Source: Blattamonas nauphoetae (Eukaryota; Preaxostyla; Oxymonadida). Taken from it: a stretch of 64,000 bases of DNA. Both the position numbers and the translations under genes were made by a program. Each line of letters starts with the position of its first letter. The first letter of the stretch is position 1. Shown here one piece after another: positions 33,555 to 46,207 of the stretch. The notes under the pieces are model-generated. The model saw only the letters and a program-made list of their open reading frames with translations. It was not told the DNA's origin and ran no database searches. The stretch lies in the NCBI GenBank assembly GCA_033064195.1, contig JARBJD010000053.1, forward strand, positions 186,001-250,000, given 5' to 3'.

Positions 33555-35121
33555 GATGAGAAATCGTTGGTGGTGTGATCGAATGAATCGAAGACTTCAT
33601 CAGCTTTCAGGGAAACTTCGCCGACACCCAAGTTTAGCCCCTCACTCTCGCCCCAGCCCACCTGCCCATGTCCGATTTCCCGCGCCTGCTCCTTCTTTTC
33701 CAAATCCTGTCGCAACAACGCATTCCCTGCTCCTCACTCCCAAAGTCGGGAAGGACACATTGGTCGGAGAACGAGTTTCTCAAATTGGAGTGTATCAATC
33801 TCGAAAACAAAACGATAAGCCATTAGACAAACAGAAAAAAGAAATTGCAGAAGATCTTCATAAAACCGGTTTCAATGGGATGAAATGTGACGAAATTGTT
33901 GGGAGTGGATCTTTTTCGGTAGTTTTAAAGACAGGCCCCGATGATCGTCTCAACTCAGTGGAGACTGCAGTCCCTCCAATCCAGAAAACGAAACGAGAAA
34001 ACTCAACAACTGCATCCGATATTCTCCATCAGTCCACACAACCGCCATCCCGATACTATGCACTCAAAGTTTTTATCCCCTCAACATCTTCAATCAATCG
34101 AATTGGGAGAGAATTTCGAATACTCACACTCTTTGAACCACCTTTCGACATACACGAGGACGTCACCGACAAAAACACAAAACCATCTTACTATCTGAGC
34201 TCTATCTTGTCTTCAAACGTTCATTCTCTTTCGGCAAACAACATTACATTCTCATTTCAATTCGATCTTCTCCCAAATCATCTTCCTTTCATCTCAACCT
34301 TCCGTCTCTTTACAATCATCGAAATCAAACAGTATCTCTCTGCACTCCTCACCGCGCTCGTATCTCTCCACTCTAAAGGCATCATCCATCGGGACATCAA
34401 ACCCGACAATTTCCTCTTCTTCTTCCCTCGTCTCGCGCAAATGAGAACAGAAAAACCTATCACAGACAAAGATCCAACGTTTATGTTGATCGACTTTGGT
34501 TTAAGCGAACTTGTTGGAGAGACTCTGACGTGGAAACAGTATTTGCAGCTTTTTTCACATTCTCATTTTTTCAGACCTCAACAACGTGTTGGAACACGTG
34601 GATTTCGTGCTCCCGAACTTCTTCTTCGTACTTACGCACAATCAACGCAGGCGGATTTGTGGGCAGTGGGAGTCATCGCCTTGAGTCTGTTCACAGGAAG
34701 ATACCCATTCTTCAGGTCAAACGATGAGTTGGATTCGCTCATCGAAATATGTCTCATCACAGGAACAGATGCAATGCAGAAAGGCGCTCAGGTAATGGGT
34801 ATATTCCCTTTTTCATTTTGAACTTGGTTGATTTCAGGCAAACAATTCGAAACCAACCTATTCCATCACCCTGTCGACTTCAAAGCACTCTCTGACAAGT
34901 TTATTTCCCGTTATTTTGATCTTTCCAGTCTCTTCCCAGAGAAAACGTTCACAATGACTGACGATGCTGTCAGCTTCATCCAAGGGCTTCTCACCGTGGA
35001 TCCAACTGAACGAATGACAGCATTTGAAGCTCTTTCTCATCCATTTCTGACAGGGGCTCTCTTGGAGGTGGAAGATAGTGAAAATTCTTCAGAAGAAGGA
35101 AGTGCCAAAAATGACGATTGA
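33553..35121 (+). CDS. CDC7: CDC7-type (DBF4-dependent) protein kinase
   Basis: This kinase starts DNA replication by phosphorylating the MCM helicase with its activator Dbf4. All catalytic motifs are present: IVGSGSFSVVLK, YYALKVF, GIIHRDIKPDNFLF, FMLIDFGLSEL and RVGTRGFRAPELLL; the last, with ADLWAVGVIALSLFTGRYPFF, is typical of CDC7. Introns at 34539-34574 (36 nt) and 34799-34837 (39 nt) are solved by frame, the second giving QVMGKQFETN. The first in-frame ATG (33553) overlaps the start of the divergent POC1 gene, so the true start may lie downstream, for example at the Met codons before NRRLHQLS. The region before the glycine loop is low-complexity. The usual large kinase inserts of CDC7 are short here. 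Confidence 0.88.
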
Positions 35122-35314
35122 GATGGAGGGAATGACCGAATTCAAAGATTCTAACATCAAACTCCATCGAAATCTTCGAAGTGAAAATGCAATCTTGAAA
35201 GACACACAAGATCGACTCAAAAACGAGCTGGATGATCTTCACAACGAACTACACACTTTCAAAACCTCATTCGAAACAGCGGAGCGAGCTCGTGTCCTCG
35301 CTGTCCAGAAGTAG
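35111..35314 (+). CDS. Possible small coiled-coil protein, 3'-overlapping CDC7
   Basis: An ATG at 35111 lies within the last codons of CDC7 in another frame and opens a short helical, charged reading (IKLHRNLRSENAILKDTQ, then NELDDLHNELHTFKTSF). Coding may continue by splicing into 35320-35620, where charged and acidic readings occur, but I could not fix a junction. Not recognised. It could be a real small gene, or an exon of a longer one. Confidence 0.35.
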   Translation: MTIEMEGMTEFKDSNIKLHRNLRSENAILKDTQDRLKNELDDLHNELHTFKTSFETAERARVLAVQK

Positions 35315-35847
35315 GACATGACAAAGGAGAGGGAAGATGAGGGAGACGGCCAGATGAATGCACAGATCAGAAACAAAAACAGACTGATGATCACATTCGA
35401 TGTGTTCACCAAATTGAGAGAATGGAGATTGGCAGAGTTGAAATCTACCTCAGTCTTGCGCTTGGAATGGTTGGAGGAGGGGACGATTCCGAAGATTTTC
35501 AGACTCCATCGACAGATTCTAGTGGGAATGTGATTCAGACACAGACGGACGAGTTGAACGAGGAGGATGACACTGCAATGGCTAACGATGATGGCAGATT
35601 TCACTACACACACTTTTTCACATGCACATTCTCATCTTTCCATCGTAGAGATGACTACTTTTGTTTGTTCTCATTTTACACGAACTTCTAAGCCAATCGT
35701 GTCGAGGAGAAAAATTGCGGTATACAGCCCGATCCAACACATCATGCCTCAGATATGTCATTAAGACAGTGAAAGAGCATGTTTTGTCCTCTTTTTCTTG
35801 GAGATTGAGAACAAAAGTCAAACTTTGAGAGATCATGCCCACAAGAA
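35315..35847. other. Stretch between CDC7 and ABCC gene, partly coding-like
   Basis: Contains short plus-strand frames (35318-35533 and 35422-35691) with acidic readings such as GGGDDSEDFQTPSTDSS that may be exons of the small coiled-coil gene before it. From about 35690 I see only AT-rich flank of the transporter gene. Confidence 0.3.
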
Positions 35848-38800
35848 ATGTCTTCCTTCGACCCGTCTGTCATATCTCATTTTTATTCGTTCAAGATACA
35901 CAAATGCCTCGTTCATCTCTCGATTATTCGGCCTCTTTCAAAAAGAAGCAAGGTCACCTCCTGTTGACCCGGTAATCACACTGTTTTCCTTTTCATATGT
36001 TCAGATAAATCCAAAGAAAAAAATGAAACCAACAATCGCAAAGGTTTCATTCAACAAAGACTACAATGATTTTATGAAACTTCATATAGTTTTGAAACCT
36101 TTTTTTGGGTGTGAATCTTCCTTCTTCATCGATCACTATCGTCAGAACTCATTCATTTCTTGTGGCGAGCTTCATCTTCATGATTCCACATCTTCTTCTG
36201 ATGTTTGTTCGCGACACTGCCCGAACATGTATCTGATCATCGTTTTCACATTTTTAGACTTTTACTGTCTATCTCCTTTCATATCTCACCGGCTGAATGT
36301 GTGGGGATTCGATCCATCATCTCCAGCTTGGGTTGGGCTGTTTTTCGTCATTCTCGAAATGGTTCAATCTGTGATGGATAAGTGTTTAACAACACTCTTC
36401 GAACCTCTTACATCCTTGTCTCGGACTCGAGTAGACAATGCATTCAGAGGACTAAGCATTCGAAAAAGATTTCAACTTCATTCCGATATCATCTCGAATA
36501 TCGACAGTGAGGATCTCTCAACGATCTCCACTGAAGACGTCGAATCAGTGAAGGACCTCGCCGAAGCTGTTCAGGAAATTCTGGCAATCCCAGTGGAAAT
36601 CATGACATCAGTGATGACAGTTCGGAGGATGTTCAATGGAACCATGAAATGGGCCATCATTACATCTCTCCTCACAAAACCGCTCTCGACCATTCTGTCT
36701 CCGAAACAGAGAGAGGAACGAAGAAATACTCGGAAATCACGCAATTCTTTCGACAAGGCGATGAACAATTTGCATACGAACATTAAGGTTATCACCTCTT
36801 CGTCTAATTCGATTTCTCTCTCTCCACTTATCTCTTTGATCAGACCATCAAAATCAATGGATGGGAAGATACCATACAGAAGAAGCTTTTAAGTCTTTTT
36901 GACAAGGTTTCTGAAACCAATGACAGCAAGGTTCGTCATTCACCATCATTCATCCTCCTCACAGCTAGTACAGCGCGTACTCTCTGAATCTTCATACTTT
37001 CTTGAGGAGGGCCTAATTTTAACTTCCCTATTCGTCGAAAATATGAACCGTGGAGTTACTTTGGATGTCTTGTCGTTGGACAATACACTCAACAACGTGC
37101 GCTCTATTACATCAACCTTGATGTCGGTTTTTTCTTGCGCGAAAAGTGTATACGAACTCATACAAGCAGTCACACGTTTCGAGGCATATCTGAATGCGTC
37201 AGAGGCCGAAAGTCAACAGACTGTTGATGGACGAGCCTGCGTCTTGTTTGGGCAAGAATGGAAGGGATTAACTGTTTCTGAGAAGAAGCAACGATTGGAA
37301 GAATACGATCCAGGGATAGCAATCGAAATGAGTTCCTGTACTCTCGGATATCGTCTGAAGAAAGAACAACCTGAATCATCTCCCGAACACAGCGACACTG
37401 ACATCATTGATCCTTCCCTCTCCCCAACAGACTCTTCGCCATCTTCCCCAATGATCTCCACAGAGAAAAACAACAATTCCTCTCGCACTTCGCTGATTCG
37501 TCGAATCATCCGATCAATTTGGCTCGGAATCAAGGAATATATCTTCGAAGACCTTCTCAGCAGCCATTTCGGAAATGATTCTGACATCAAGCTCGATCAC
37601 AGCTGTCTCCAACTCTCCTCACTGGATTTCGTTCCACTTCTTGGCAAGACCTCATCTCGATCAGCCTCCCCATCGTATCAACGACGATCTGCTTCCCCCG
37701 GCCCCGCCATCCGCTCCACAAGGCATCCCTCCCCGCCACCTCCAGTGGCTCCGATCAGAGGAAGGACTTTTCCGCTCACCCCTCCTCCTCTTGTCGGCCC
37801 ATCATTATCACAATCAATCGTCGCTCCTGTCGCTGCTGGACCGAACAGAACTCCGTCGCCTTCGGCCGTCTCCACTCGCACAACCCGGTCGGCCTTTCTC
37901 GGTCCCGTCAGCTTCTCTCTGCGGGTGCGACACGGAGAACACCATTCTCTTCTTGGCACTGTCGGAAGTGGGAAATCACTCCTTCTGTCAACACTTGCTG
38001 GACAGAGTGATGTTTTCGCGGGATCAGGGCATCTTGCTGGAAAAGTGATTTACATGCCGCAAGACCCTCTCATCCTCAACTCGTCCATCCGTCACAACAT
38101 TCTGTTTGGATCGAAATGGAACAAGGCGATTTACGAGCAAGTTCTGAAGGCGTGTTGCTTTGAGAAGGACCTGGATGAAATGAACCAAGGTGACAGAACA
38201 ATTGTGGGGCGATGGGGAAGGAAGCTGAGTGGAGGGCAGAGACAGAGAATGACACTGGCGAGATTGTGCTATTCCATTTTGATCGAAAGGAATGAGTTGG
38301 AGAAGAGGGAGAATGCACAAAGTGAGGAGAATAATCTAGACTCAGTCAAACCATCGAATTACCAACTCTCTCAATCGCATGTTGTGTTGTTGGATGATCC
38401 GACATCAGCGTGCGATGTGAAAGTGGCCAGGTTGATTGAAGAGAACGTGTTGAGAGGGATTCTGAAGAACGAGACGGTTCTGTTAGCCACACACAATCGA
38501 CCGCTCGCTCGCAGATTTGGGAAGATGCACACCATCAATGAGGGGCGCATCGAAGATGTGTGGGTGGAAGAAGGAGAGGAGATGGAGGAGAGAGGAGGGA
38601 ACTTGGACACGATCGACAGTGACGGGAAGGATGAGGGGATAAATGAAGGGAAGAAAGAAAGTTGTACAGGTAAATCGGAGGAAGAGACCAAAACAACTGA
38701 ATCTGACATTGATCCAACGGAAACCACTGAAGATCCAAATAACGACGACTCCGAAGACGATTCTGACACAGAATCAGAGTTGGACGCTGACGAGCTGCCA

Positions 38801-40781
38801 TTTATCAAACCGAAGCTTTCACTGGAAACGATGAAGTACCTCATGAAATACTTCTCGTTTGGACTCGCAGTGTTGATGTATGTGGTTGACTTCTCATCAA
38901 CCTGGCTGGATCACCAGCAGGGATTGCTGACGGAGGAAGGAGAAGAAGCCAAAGAGAGCTTGATGACAAACACAACACTCTCAGGAACGAATTCGACGTC
39001 TTCTCCTTCTACCACCCTCCCAACACACTCCCGTGTCTTCACCGCACGGGAACTGATACTCTTTTTCGTTTATGGTTTCGTGTCTGTCTTGCTCGATTGC
39101 TCAAGTGGGGCTATCAGAGATTCGATGTCTCGAGCAAACATTCGGGAGATGACAGACCGCCTTCTGACGATTGTGCTGGACACGCCTCTTCACGTCTTTC
39201 TTGCCCATGAACAAGATATTAGTTATGCGCTGAGTGGAGATCTTTACACACTGACAAACCCGTCCAGCAACCCTCTCTTCCTCTTTCTGGAGAGACTACG
39301 ACCTGTGCTGGTTGATGTGATCTCGCTGCTCATCAGAGCGAAGGACTTCCGTCGAATGTATCTCTTCTTTATTGGAGTGGGAATTGCATCGGAAGTGAAG
39401 AATCACATTGAATACAAATTAGCCCAACGAAAGAACAACGCTGAGCTAGAAAAGCTAAATCTGGAAGAACTTCTGGACGAAGACGATGAAGATGAGGTGA
39501 CCAACCTGTTCCGACTGTCAGTGGAAGATGTGATTGAAGCTGGCCCAACCATCCGCCAGATGGGAAGAGAGGATCTCTTCTTCCATCTTGTCGCTGATAG
39601 TTACGACCAGCAAGCAATCGACCGAGTCTACAGCTCCGATTGGGAGTGGCAGTCGCTCACAAGCGATGTTCTGGATTGGATGAAAACAGTCATTGTCTGG
39701 TGGTTCTGTGTGGATGTGAAGAAGAAGTCAGGGAAGGGGATCTCGTATCAGTCGGCCAGCACCTCGTCGAGGACAGCTCAGCGCGTCTGTTCGAGAATCA
39801 CAAGCGCTTATGGCGCCATCGATCGCTCGCTCGATGCACTCGGAAGGGTTCGAAGAGTGGAAGGGCTGGCTCAAGAGAACGCACATCTACGAGGGGAGAG
39901 AGAGGAGGAGGGTAAAAGCGAGGAATGGACCAAGATTGCGAGTGTGGAGTTTGAGGATGTTCGCGTCAGATACACAAAGCGAGGGCAGGACATTCTGAAG
40001 GGTGTGTCTTTCTCCGTCCCAGCGGGAAAGAGAGTCGGAGTGGTGGGGCGGACTGGATGTGGGAAGTCGACGCTGATGCTGTCGCTTCTCAACCTCATGG
40101 TGCGGACAAGCGGCGACATACGAGTTGGAGGGAAGAGTGTGACAGACATTAACACACGCACGCTCAGACAACACATTGCAGTTGTTCAGCAAGAAGTGAT
40201 GTTGGCGAATGAGACACTGCGGGACTGCATCGATCCGTACACATTATATACCGACGAAGTCCTCCTGGATGCGTTGGAACGGGTGGGGATCAGAGAAGAC
40301 GTGGAAGCTCTCCCGCTCTCTCTCAACACTCCCCTCACCGACACCTCTAAACTGCTCTCCGCGGGACAGAGACAGCTGCTGGGTATTGCACGAGCGCTTC
40401 TGAAACAGGCCCAGATTGTGTTACTTGATGAACCTTCTTCGAATGTGGATGAGGACACAGACGAAGAGGTTCAGCACGTGATGAGAGAAGCATGGGGCGA
40501 TGCAACGGTTCTTATTGTTGCTCATCGTTTGAACACCGTTGCTGACTCTGATCTCGTCATTGTGATGGATGCTGGAACTATTATCGAAATGGGACCAACA
40601 AATGTCTGTTTTTCTCTTCTTTTGTTATCACATCATCTCTTCTTTCGAACAGGTACTTCTCCACACACCTGGTTCCCAACTTCAAACGCTTGCCCTTAAC
40701 TCTGGGCCTGCATTCCTCACACATTTACAAAATATATCTGACGCGGCTCAGATTGGCACGAGTCAATCGAGCCCACAATAA
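35848..40781 (+). CDS. ABC transporter, ABCC (MRP) subfamily, with diverged membrane domains
   Basis: The start at 35848 gives MSSFDP, spliced (35865-35895, 31 nt) to YTNASFISRLFGLF, the usual ABCC entry to membrane domain 1; a second intron is 35972-36004 (33 nt). NBD1 has Walker A GTVGSGKSLLL, signature LSGGQRQRMTLARL and Walker B VVLLDDPTSACD. NBD2 has GRTGCGKSTLM, LSAGQRQLLGIARALL and IVLLDEPSSNVDEDT; NBD1's Asp in place of the catalytic Glu is normal for ABCC. ABCC-like features in domain 1 include LDFYCLSPFISHRLNVWG and, across an intron, IKTIKINGWEDT. Few stretches elsewhere in the two membrane domains are hydrophobic enough to span, and domain 2 carries acidic inserts. The last exon (after an intron starting near 40604) ends at 40781. 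Substrate unknown. A scaffold or regulator role is possible. Confidence 0.85.
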
Positions 40782-41167
40782 CGACAGTTGTCCCCTTTGA
40801 GATGGGATTATTCTTCTGTTTCATGAATATCTGTAATTGTGATTTGTCATTGTTTACACTCGTAAATGTGACCAGGCAAAACCATTTTCTTTCTTCTTCG
40901 ATCTTTCTTTTTCAACCAACGATTGACATTTGGCTTGGTCATTTATCATGTGTGCAGTTCTTTTGATTGAAAAGATGCTCGAAATTCCAAATGTGAAAAC
41001 TTGCATTCATGAAATTTGATAAACATTCCCAACATAGGGCGGTGTGATTAGAGCTGTTTGACTTGCGTGGAATCCCTGAGAAATAATTGATGGGCCAAAG
41101 TTTATCAAGATTTCTCACTCATGTACTTTGAACCATTCTGCACTCTCGAGAACTAATTTTATTTCAG
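40782..41167. other. Intergenic stretch
   Basis: AT-rich, without a recognisable gene. A good splice acceptor (attttatttcag, ending at 41167) suggests that the next gene has a 5' exon or leader intron here, but I could not find a matching start and donor in frame. Confidence 0.4.
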
Positions 41168-43262
41168 AAGCCAATCCCTGCCATCTCGTTGCGAGGTGGA
41201 CTCTTTCTTTGGACAATTCGACAGGCAAATTCAAGACCTGAAAGTTGAGCCATCTCATGACTCCTGTCTGGTACAGCTGGTCGGATCAAGTGAAATGCTC
41301 ATGAAGCATCACGGTTACGTTGAATCATTATTTTTAGACATGGGGGAATCCGTAATATCGTTGATTCCTCGCATTGTCGCAAAGTCGTTGCTGGTTTGCA
41401 GCAAGACAAGAATGCGCAATTATGCGTTTGAATATAATAATAATACATTTATGTATAATAAAATAAAACAGTATGTAAATGGATACCCGATTGAGGGAAA
41501 TCCAAATGAATCATACCAAAATCAGTTCTTCCAAGTTGAAGAACACCAAAATCAGTTCTTCCAAACGGAAGAACGCCAAAACTATTGTAATGCATCTTTT
41601 ATTAAAGATAGCGAATATGATAACTACCAAAACCAATTCTTCCAAGTGGAAGAACACCGACCACAACCATATCAACTGTTAGGATGTGACATCCAGAGTG
41701 TCCTCCTGAATCACCAGATCTTTCCGTTTGTGATTCCTCGTCCAACACAGGAATCGCCTGACCAGAACCTTCTGGTCTTCAATACTCGAGAAGAAGCAGA
41801 ATATGCGCGACATGTGCTGAATGGGGTTGACAACGTGGGCTTGAAGTGGCCTAAGATGAAAGACTTCCACAATGGCCTTCTATTGTCACTTTGGTTCCAC
41901 GAACCAATGACGACGATCGAGCATTGCTTTCGAGCGGAGTTCATGAACACTCTTCTCTCGCACATTATAGATGGACTGTCGCGTGTTTGTTCATTTCTAG
42001 GCCTCCAAATATCAGTTGATGTGATGCTGAAATACGAAGATGTGGAAGAACTGTTCAGAAATGGGAACAAGCGATTCAGCAAAGCTTTCATAGCTCGCTT
42101 CTTTCCAACGTTGTGTGGTGAGAGCTATTCACAGATGATTGGAGGATTCTTGCGGGATCATGCACAATCAATGGAGATTCCCGTGAATGGAAGAGAGACA
42201 CCAGTGACTGTGACGTTGTCAGTTGGAACAAGAAATGGATGGCAAGATGGAAGCAGCTGGAGTTCAAACGAACGGAACACAGAAGAGTCAGAAATGAGTG
42301 AGAGAACAAACAATGAAGAAGACGACTGGATGGACAAGAATGAAGTGGAGGACAGTGAGAGGCACAGCATGACATCAAACTGGTCTCTCGGGACGACAAT
42401 GACACCTCAAGCGAACACGTCGCAGTCTCCTGCTGGGATTGTTCGGAACTGGGTTCGTGGTGTGTCGCCACCTGCAAATGTCCTTCGAGTTGGAAGATGG
42501 AGTGGATGGGGAGAATGTGAAGATGGAAGAAGGATTGGAGAAATGACATCACAAGAGAAAGAAGTGGAAGAATCAAAAGGAGGATTGGAGGGAGATGGGA
42601 ACAGTGATTCGGAAATGAGATTTGGATGTGATTCTGGAAAAGAGGAAGAAGTGGATGATGATATGATCGACGAGGATGACTCAGGCTATTGGGAAGAATT
42701 CAGATTTTCTTGTGATTTTGAAGAAGACGAAGAGGAAGACGTTGAAGATGGTGAAGGAAGATCAGAGGGAGATGGGAGGAGTGATTTGGAAATGAGATTT
42801 GGAAGTGATTCTGGAAAGGAGGAGGAAGTGGGTGATGATACGATGAACGGGGATGCCTCAAGGGATGATGAGGAAGACGTGAATAAGGACCGAGGAGGGA
42901 TGGATATGGATTTAGAGAGTGAAGAGTCTGGAGAGATGGAGTTGTACAGCACAGACAATGATCGTGAATCAATGAGCTCAATAGATTCGCTAATTTCGAG
43001 ATCAAAATCATGCCCACCAAAAATCCCCGTCGACAACCACACTGATTTTTGTGTATACACTGATCGAGAAACACCGGAATTGCCTCCGGCTTGGGAAGAT
43101 GCTGATGACGTTGACGATAGTGATGATACGAGAACGATTGTGAGCAGTGATGACGCAAGCCTGGATTACGATTTTGACTTGAGTGGGTTTAATGAACACA
43201 CCAAATTGAAAGATGCAATCGATAAGGGCTTTCATTCCGTTTTCACTCGTTTTTCAGAGTGA
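41168..43262 (+). CDS. Unrecognised acidic protein with short repeats
   Basis: An open frame of nearly 700 codons. Upstream of the first ATG (about 41297) it stays open to a splice acceptor at 41167, so a 5' exon is likely. Near 41510-41670 it has three copies of a 10-11 residue unit around QNQFFQVEEH. A globular-looking middle follows (VDVMLKYEDVEELFRN, then FSKAFIARFFPTL). The C-terminal half is acidic and includes two longer direct repeats, each with EMRF followed by DSGKEEEV and an acid run, about 180 nt apart (42600 and 42780). A possible extra 3' exon starts after the acceptor at about 43368 (KGVDYHDIDGSNREARL), but no donor fits. I do not recognise the family. Confidence 0.6.
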
Positions 43263-43464
43263 GGCTTTCTTTCACTTTATCCACTTTCTGTTTACTCGTG
43301 CAATTCTCACTTCATCCCACTCGTCCACAACAAGCTGTCTGACTTGACATATCCGCCCTTTTTTCAGAAAGGTGTTGATTATCATGATATAGATGGTTCT
43401 AATCGAGAAGCAAGACTAATCGCCAAATTAAGAGGAAATGAGAAAAAGGAAAAAAATAAGGGTA

Positions 43465-45987
43465 TCATCGCCTGCCCTGTTTATGGCTCGACAAGGACAA
43501 CGATATTCCTTCGGATAATCTTGCTAGTTCTTCGGTCAGCACAGACGGGGCGGCTTTGAATGTGATTCCATGAACAGACATCTTCACGTGTGGATGCACA
43601 TCTCCCGTCTTCTCTTCCCCTTCCTTTCCTCCATTTGTGCCCATCTTCTTCTTCAGTGCACTCTTTTTCTTGTTTTCGCCATCGCCTGTCCGGCCATACA
43701 TTCCTCCACGCTTCCGTCTTTCATTTTCGCGTTGAGGGCCAAAATCAACAACAGTATTGCCTTCGAAACCAGCCATCGCTTCATCCAGATCATCCTCGTC
43801 GACTTCTCCGTTTAGGAGGACGTTCAATTCCTCATCGATCTCGCCGTTTTGTGATTGTTGGATTTCGAGGGCCATCTCCTTCCTGTCTTTCACTTTTCTC
43901 TCCTTCCTTTGCTCGCTCTCGATCACATCACTAGCAATCTTCATTGGGGACACAAGTCCACCACTATTCATTGCTCGCGATCCTGTTCCTCCTGTGTCGT
44001 CGTTCTCCATCGTTGCCATGTTGGAACTTGTTGGCCGTGTTTTGTTCCCTCTGTCTCTTTGTTCTCGTTCTCTTTCGACAGTGTATTGGGCCATTTGTTG
44101 TGTTTGGATCATCCTTTCCTTCGTCTTGCCCATTGCTATGTGGACTCCATATGAGCTCTCAGCAGCTTCAGCAAAGTCCTTCTTTTTCTTTGTTTGAGTT
44201 GTCGGGACGACTTTTGTGAGGAAGCCAGAGAGAGGACGGCGAGTGTGAGATGTTGCTGTAAAGAAAGGAGACAGAGAGATGATGGCGAATAAAGGGAAGT
44301 CAGGAGAACAAATTGTGTCAAATAGGGTGTGAATGACAGTCAAGCAGGAAAATGGAAGCAGAACAAACCTTGAATATCCTCGTCTTCAGCAATTTTCTCT
44401 CCGCTCTTCTGTACGACATTCACAACTTGTGTGGGATCAACAAGTTGTGTGTGTAGTGTTGCAGAGAAATCTTGTTTCCCTTCCCCTTCAAATGACCGTG
44501 ATTTGACATCCGGCTCTTCATCCTGATCCCCTCTTCCTCTGACTTCAGCAACACCACTCACTGCCCGCCGTGTTGCCCGCTTTGTTAAAAATGTTCCCTC
44601 ATACTCCTTCTGGATATCGTTTGGATCAAAACCAAATCGTTGTCTGCGGGTTGATCCAGCGGTACCAATCCTGTTTTCCCGTGTTGTGGCTGAAAAATTG
44701 GCAGTGTTTGATTGAAATTGTCGTGTGGAAGGTTGTGTTGCAGTGAGAGATCGTGCTGTTACGGTATTCATCCCACCTTTATCATCACTGAGTCTCTCTC
44801 GGCGTCTGTCGATGGAAGGAACGAAAATGAGGGATATAAGAGAGTAGATAAATAAAGTGACAAGCGGAAGAAATATTGGGAGGATATAGGTCAAGGGAAA
44901 GAACGCAAACTTGGTTTGGCTGGACGAGAAAGGATTCCTGTATGTCTGTTTTGATGCGTCTGGAGTAGGCGGTGGAAGGCCAGATACAGCAACAGTCGCT
45001 GGCACGTATTCAATCCGCCGAAGAGATGGATGAATCGGCTGAGTGAGATGAATTTGAAATAGGATGATGGATGAACGACAACACGGAAATGTGTTGAAAA
45101 AAGTACCGCTATATCGCAGGGAAACAAAAAAACAGAACAGGCGTTTCATGACAATACATTTTGGGCAGATTTTACAGCAGAACTTCTGGCTGTTCCTCCG
45201 AAGCTACGTGTGCGAGTATCCTCCAACGGAAACTGCTCTTCAAATCCATTGTCATCATTTTCCATCTGGAAAACATAAATATCATGATAGAGAGAAAGAA
45301 CAGATGATGAACATGGATCGAAAAAAAGATGAAAAAAACCTCTTGATATTGTACAGTGTGCCGAATCAGGACATCCTCGAGTTCTTCAGGTTCGATATCA
45401 CCAAATTGTTCTGTTCAAGGGGGAGTGTTTTGGCAAATACAGGAATAAAGAGAAATTGATGAAAGAAATGAAGAAACAGACCCTGGAGAACAGATTTTGG
45501 GACTTTTCCCTCATGCACCATGTCAATAACGCGAAAATGAGAGACAGGAATATCATAGTCCTGAAGAATTGAGGAGATTGGGAGAAAAATCAAATGTTTG
45601 TGAAGAAATCAGAAACAGACACAATATGATTCCTTCATTCTGGAGAGCATAATTGATTCAAGCTTGTATGATGGCCGATACGATTTATCTTCCAGGACAG
45701 GGTCAATTCCAGACATTTTTCTGTGCATGGTGTAGAGAACAATCACAGGAATAGATGAACGAGAGAGATAATGCTGGGATAGGTCGTCTCAAACGAGACA
45801 TATCGGACAGAATCAAGGAAATGGAGATTGTCTTTTCAACAAACCGCGTTTTTGCGAGAGATGATGGTGGATTAACTTTTGAGAGTGTGCGGCGTCTGTC
45901 CACAAGGGAACTGATACCAACCTGGCCCATCGATTTGGGCACATTGTGAATATAGGTTGATTGAGTGGGAATGATTTTATTGCTCAT
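43465..45987 (-). CDS. Unrecognised multi-exon protein
   Basis: Several exons can be joined by frame. They run from MSNKIIPTQSTYIHN (start 45987), through a splice to KMSGIDPVLEDKSYRPSY, then DYDIPVSHFRVIDMV, EQFGDIEPEELEDVL, MENDDNGFEEQFPLEDTRT and RRRERLSDDKGG. Two long exons follow: a Thr/Arg-rich one (44343-44813) and an acidic, charged one (43465-44270) that ends at 43465. The donor of the first intron (gtctcg) is unusual but like the gtctgc donor in the Snf7 gene. The protein looks largely unstructured and charged, with no transmembrane segment; the hydrophobic stretch near 44810-44900 is an intron. No family recognised. An alternative is that the MSGID methionine at 45716 is the true start. 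Confidence 0.55.
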
Positions 45988-46207
45988 ATCACTGCAACAG
46001 AAGGAACCGTTGATATGAAAAATAAAACGTGGGCATGATCATCGCCACTTTTCACAGAAACAGGGGTAATACCCATCGCGAAAGAATTACAACCACAGTT
46101 TAGCAAGAAAAAAAGGTGGGGTGAGTCAGTCAAGCTCCTCCAAATGGTATGACTGATGGGGGTCAATGAAAAGCCGTGTGAAATGACAAAGAAAGAATAA
46201 GTGTGGA

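Noticed and set aside
44810-44900. Transmembrane segment in the unrecognised minus-strand gene
   Set aside because: The hydrophobic reading lies in a pyrimidine-rich intron ending in cgacag; removing it joins two charged exons.
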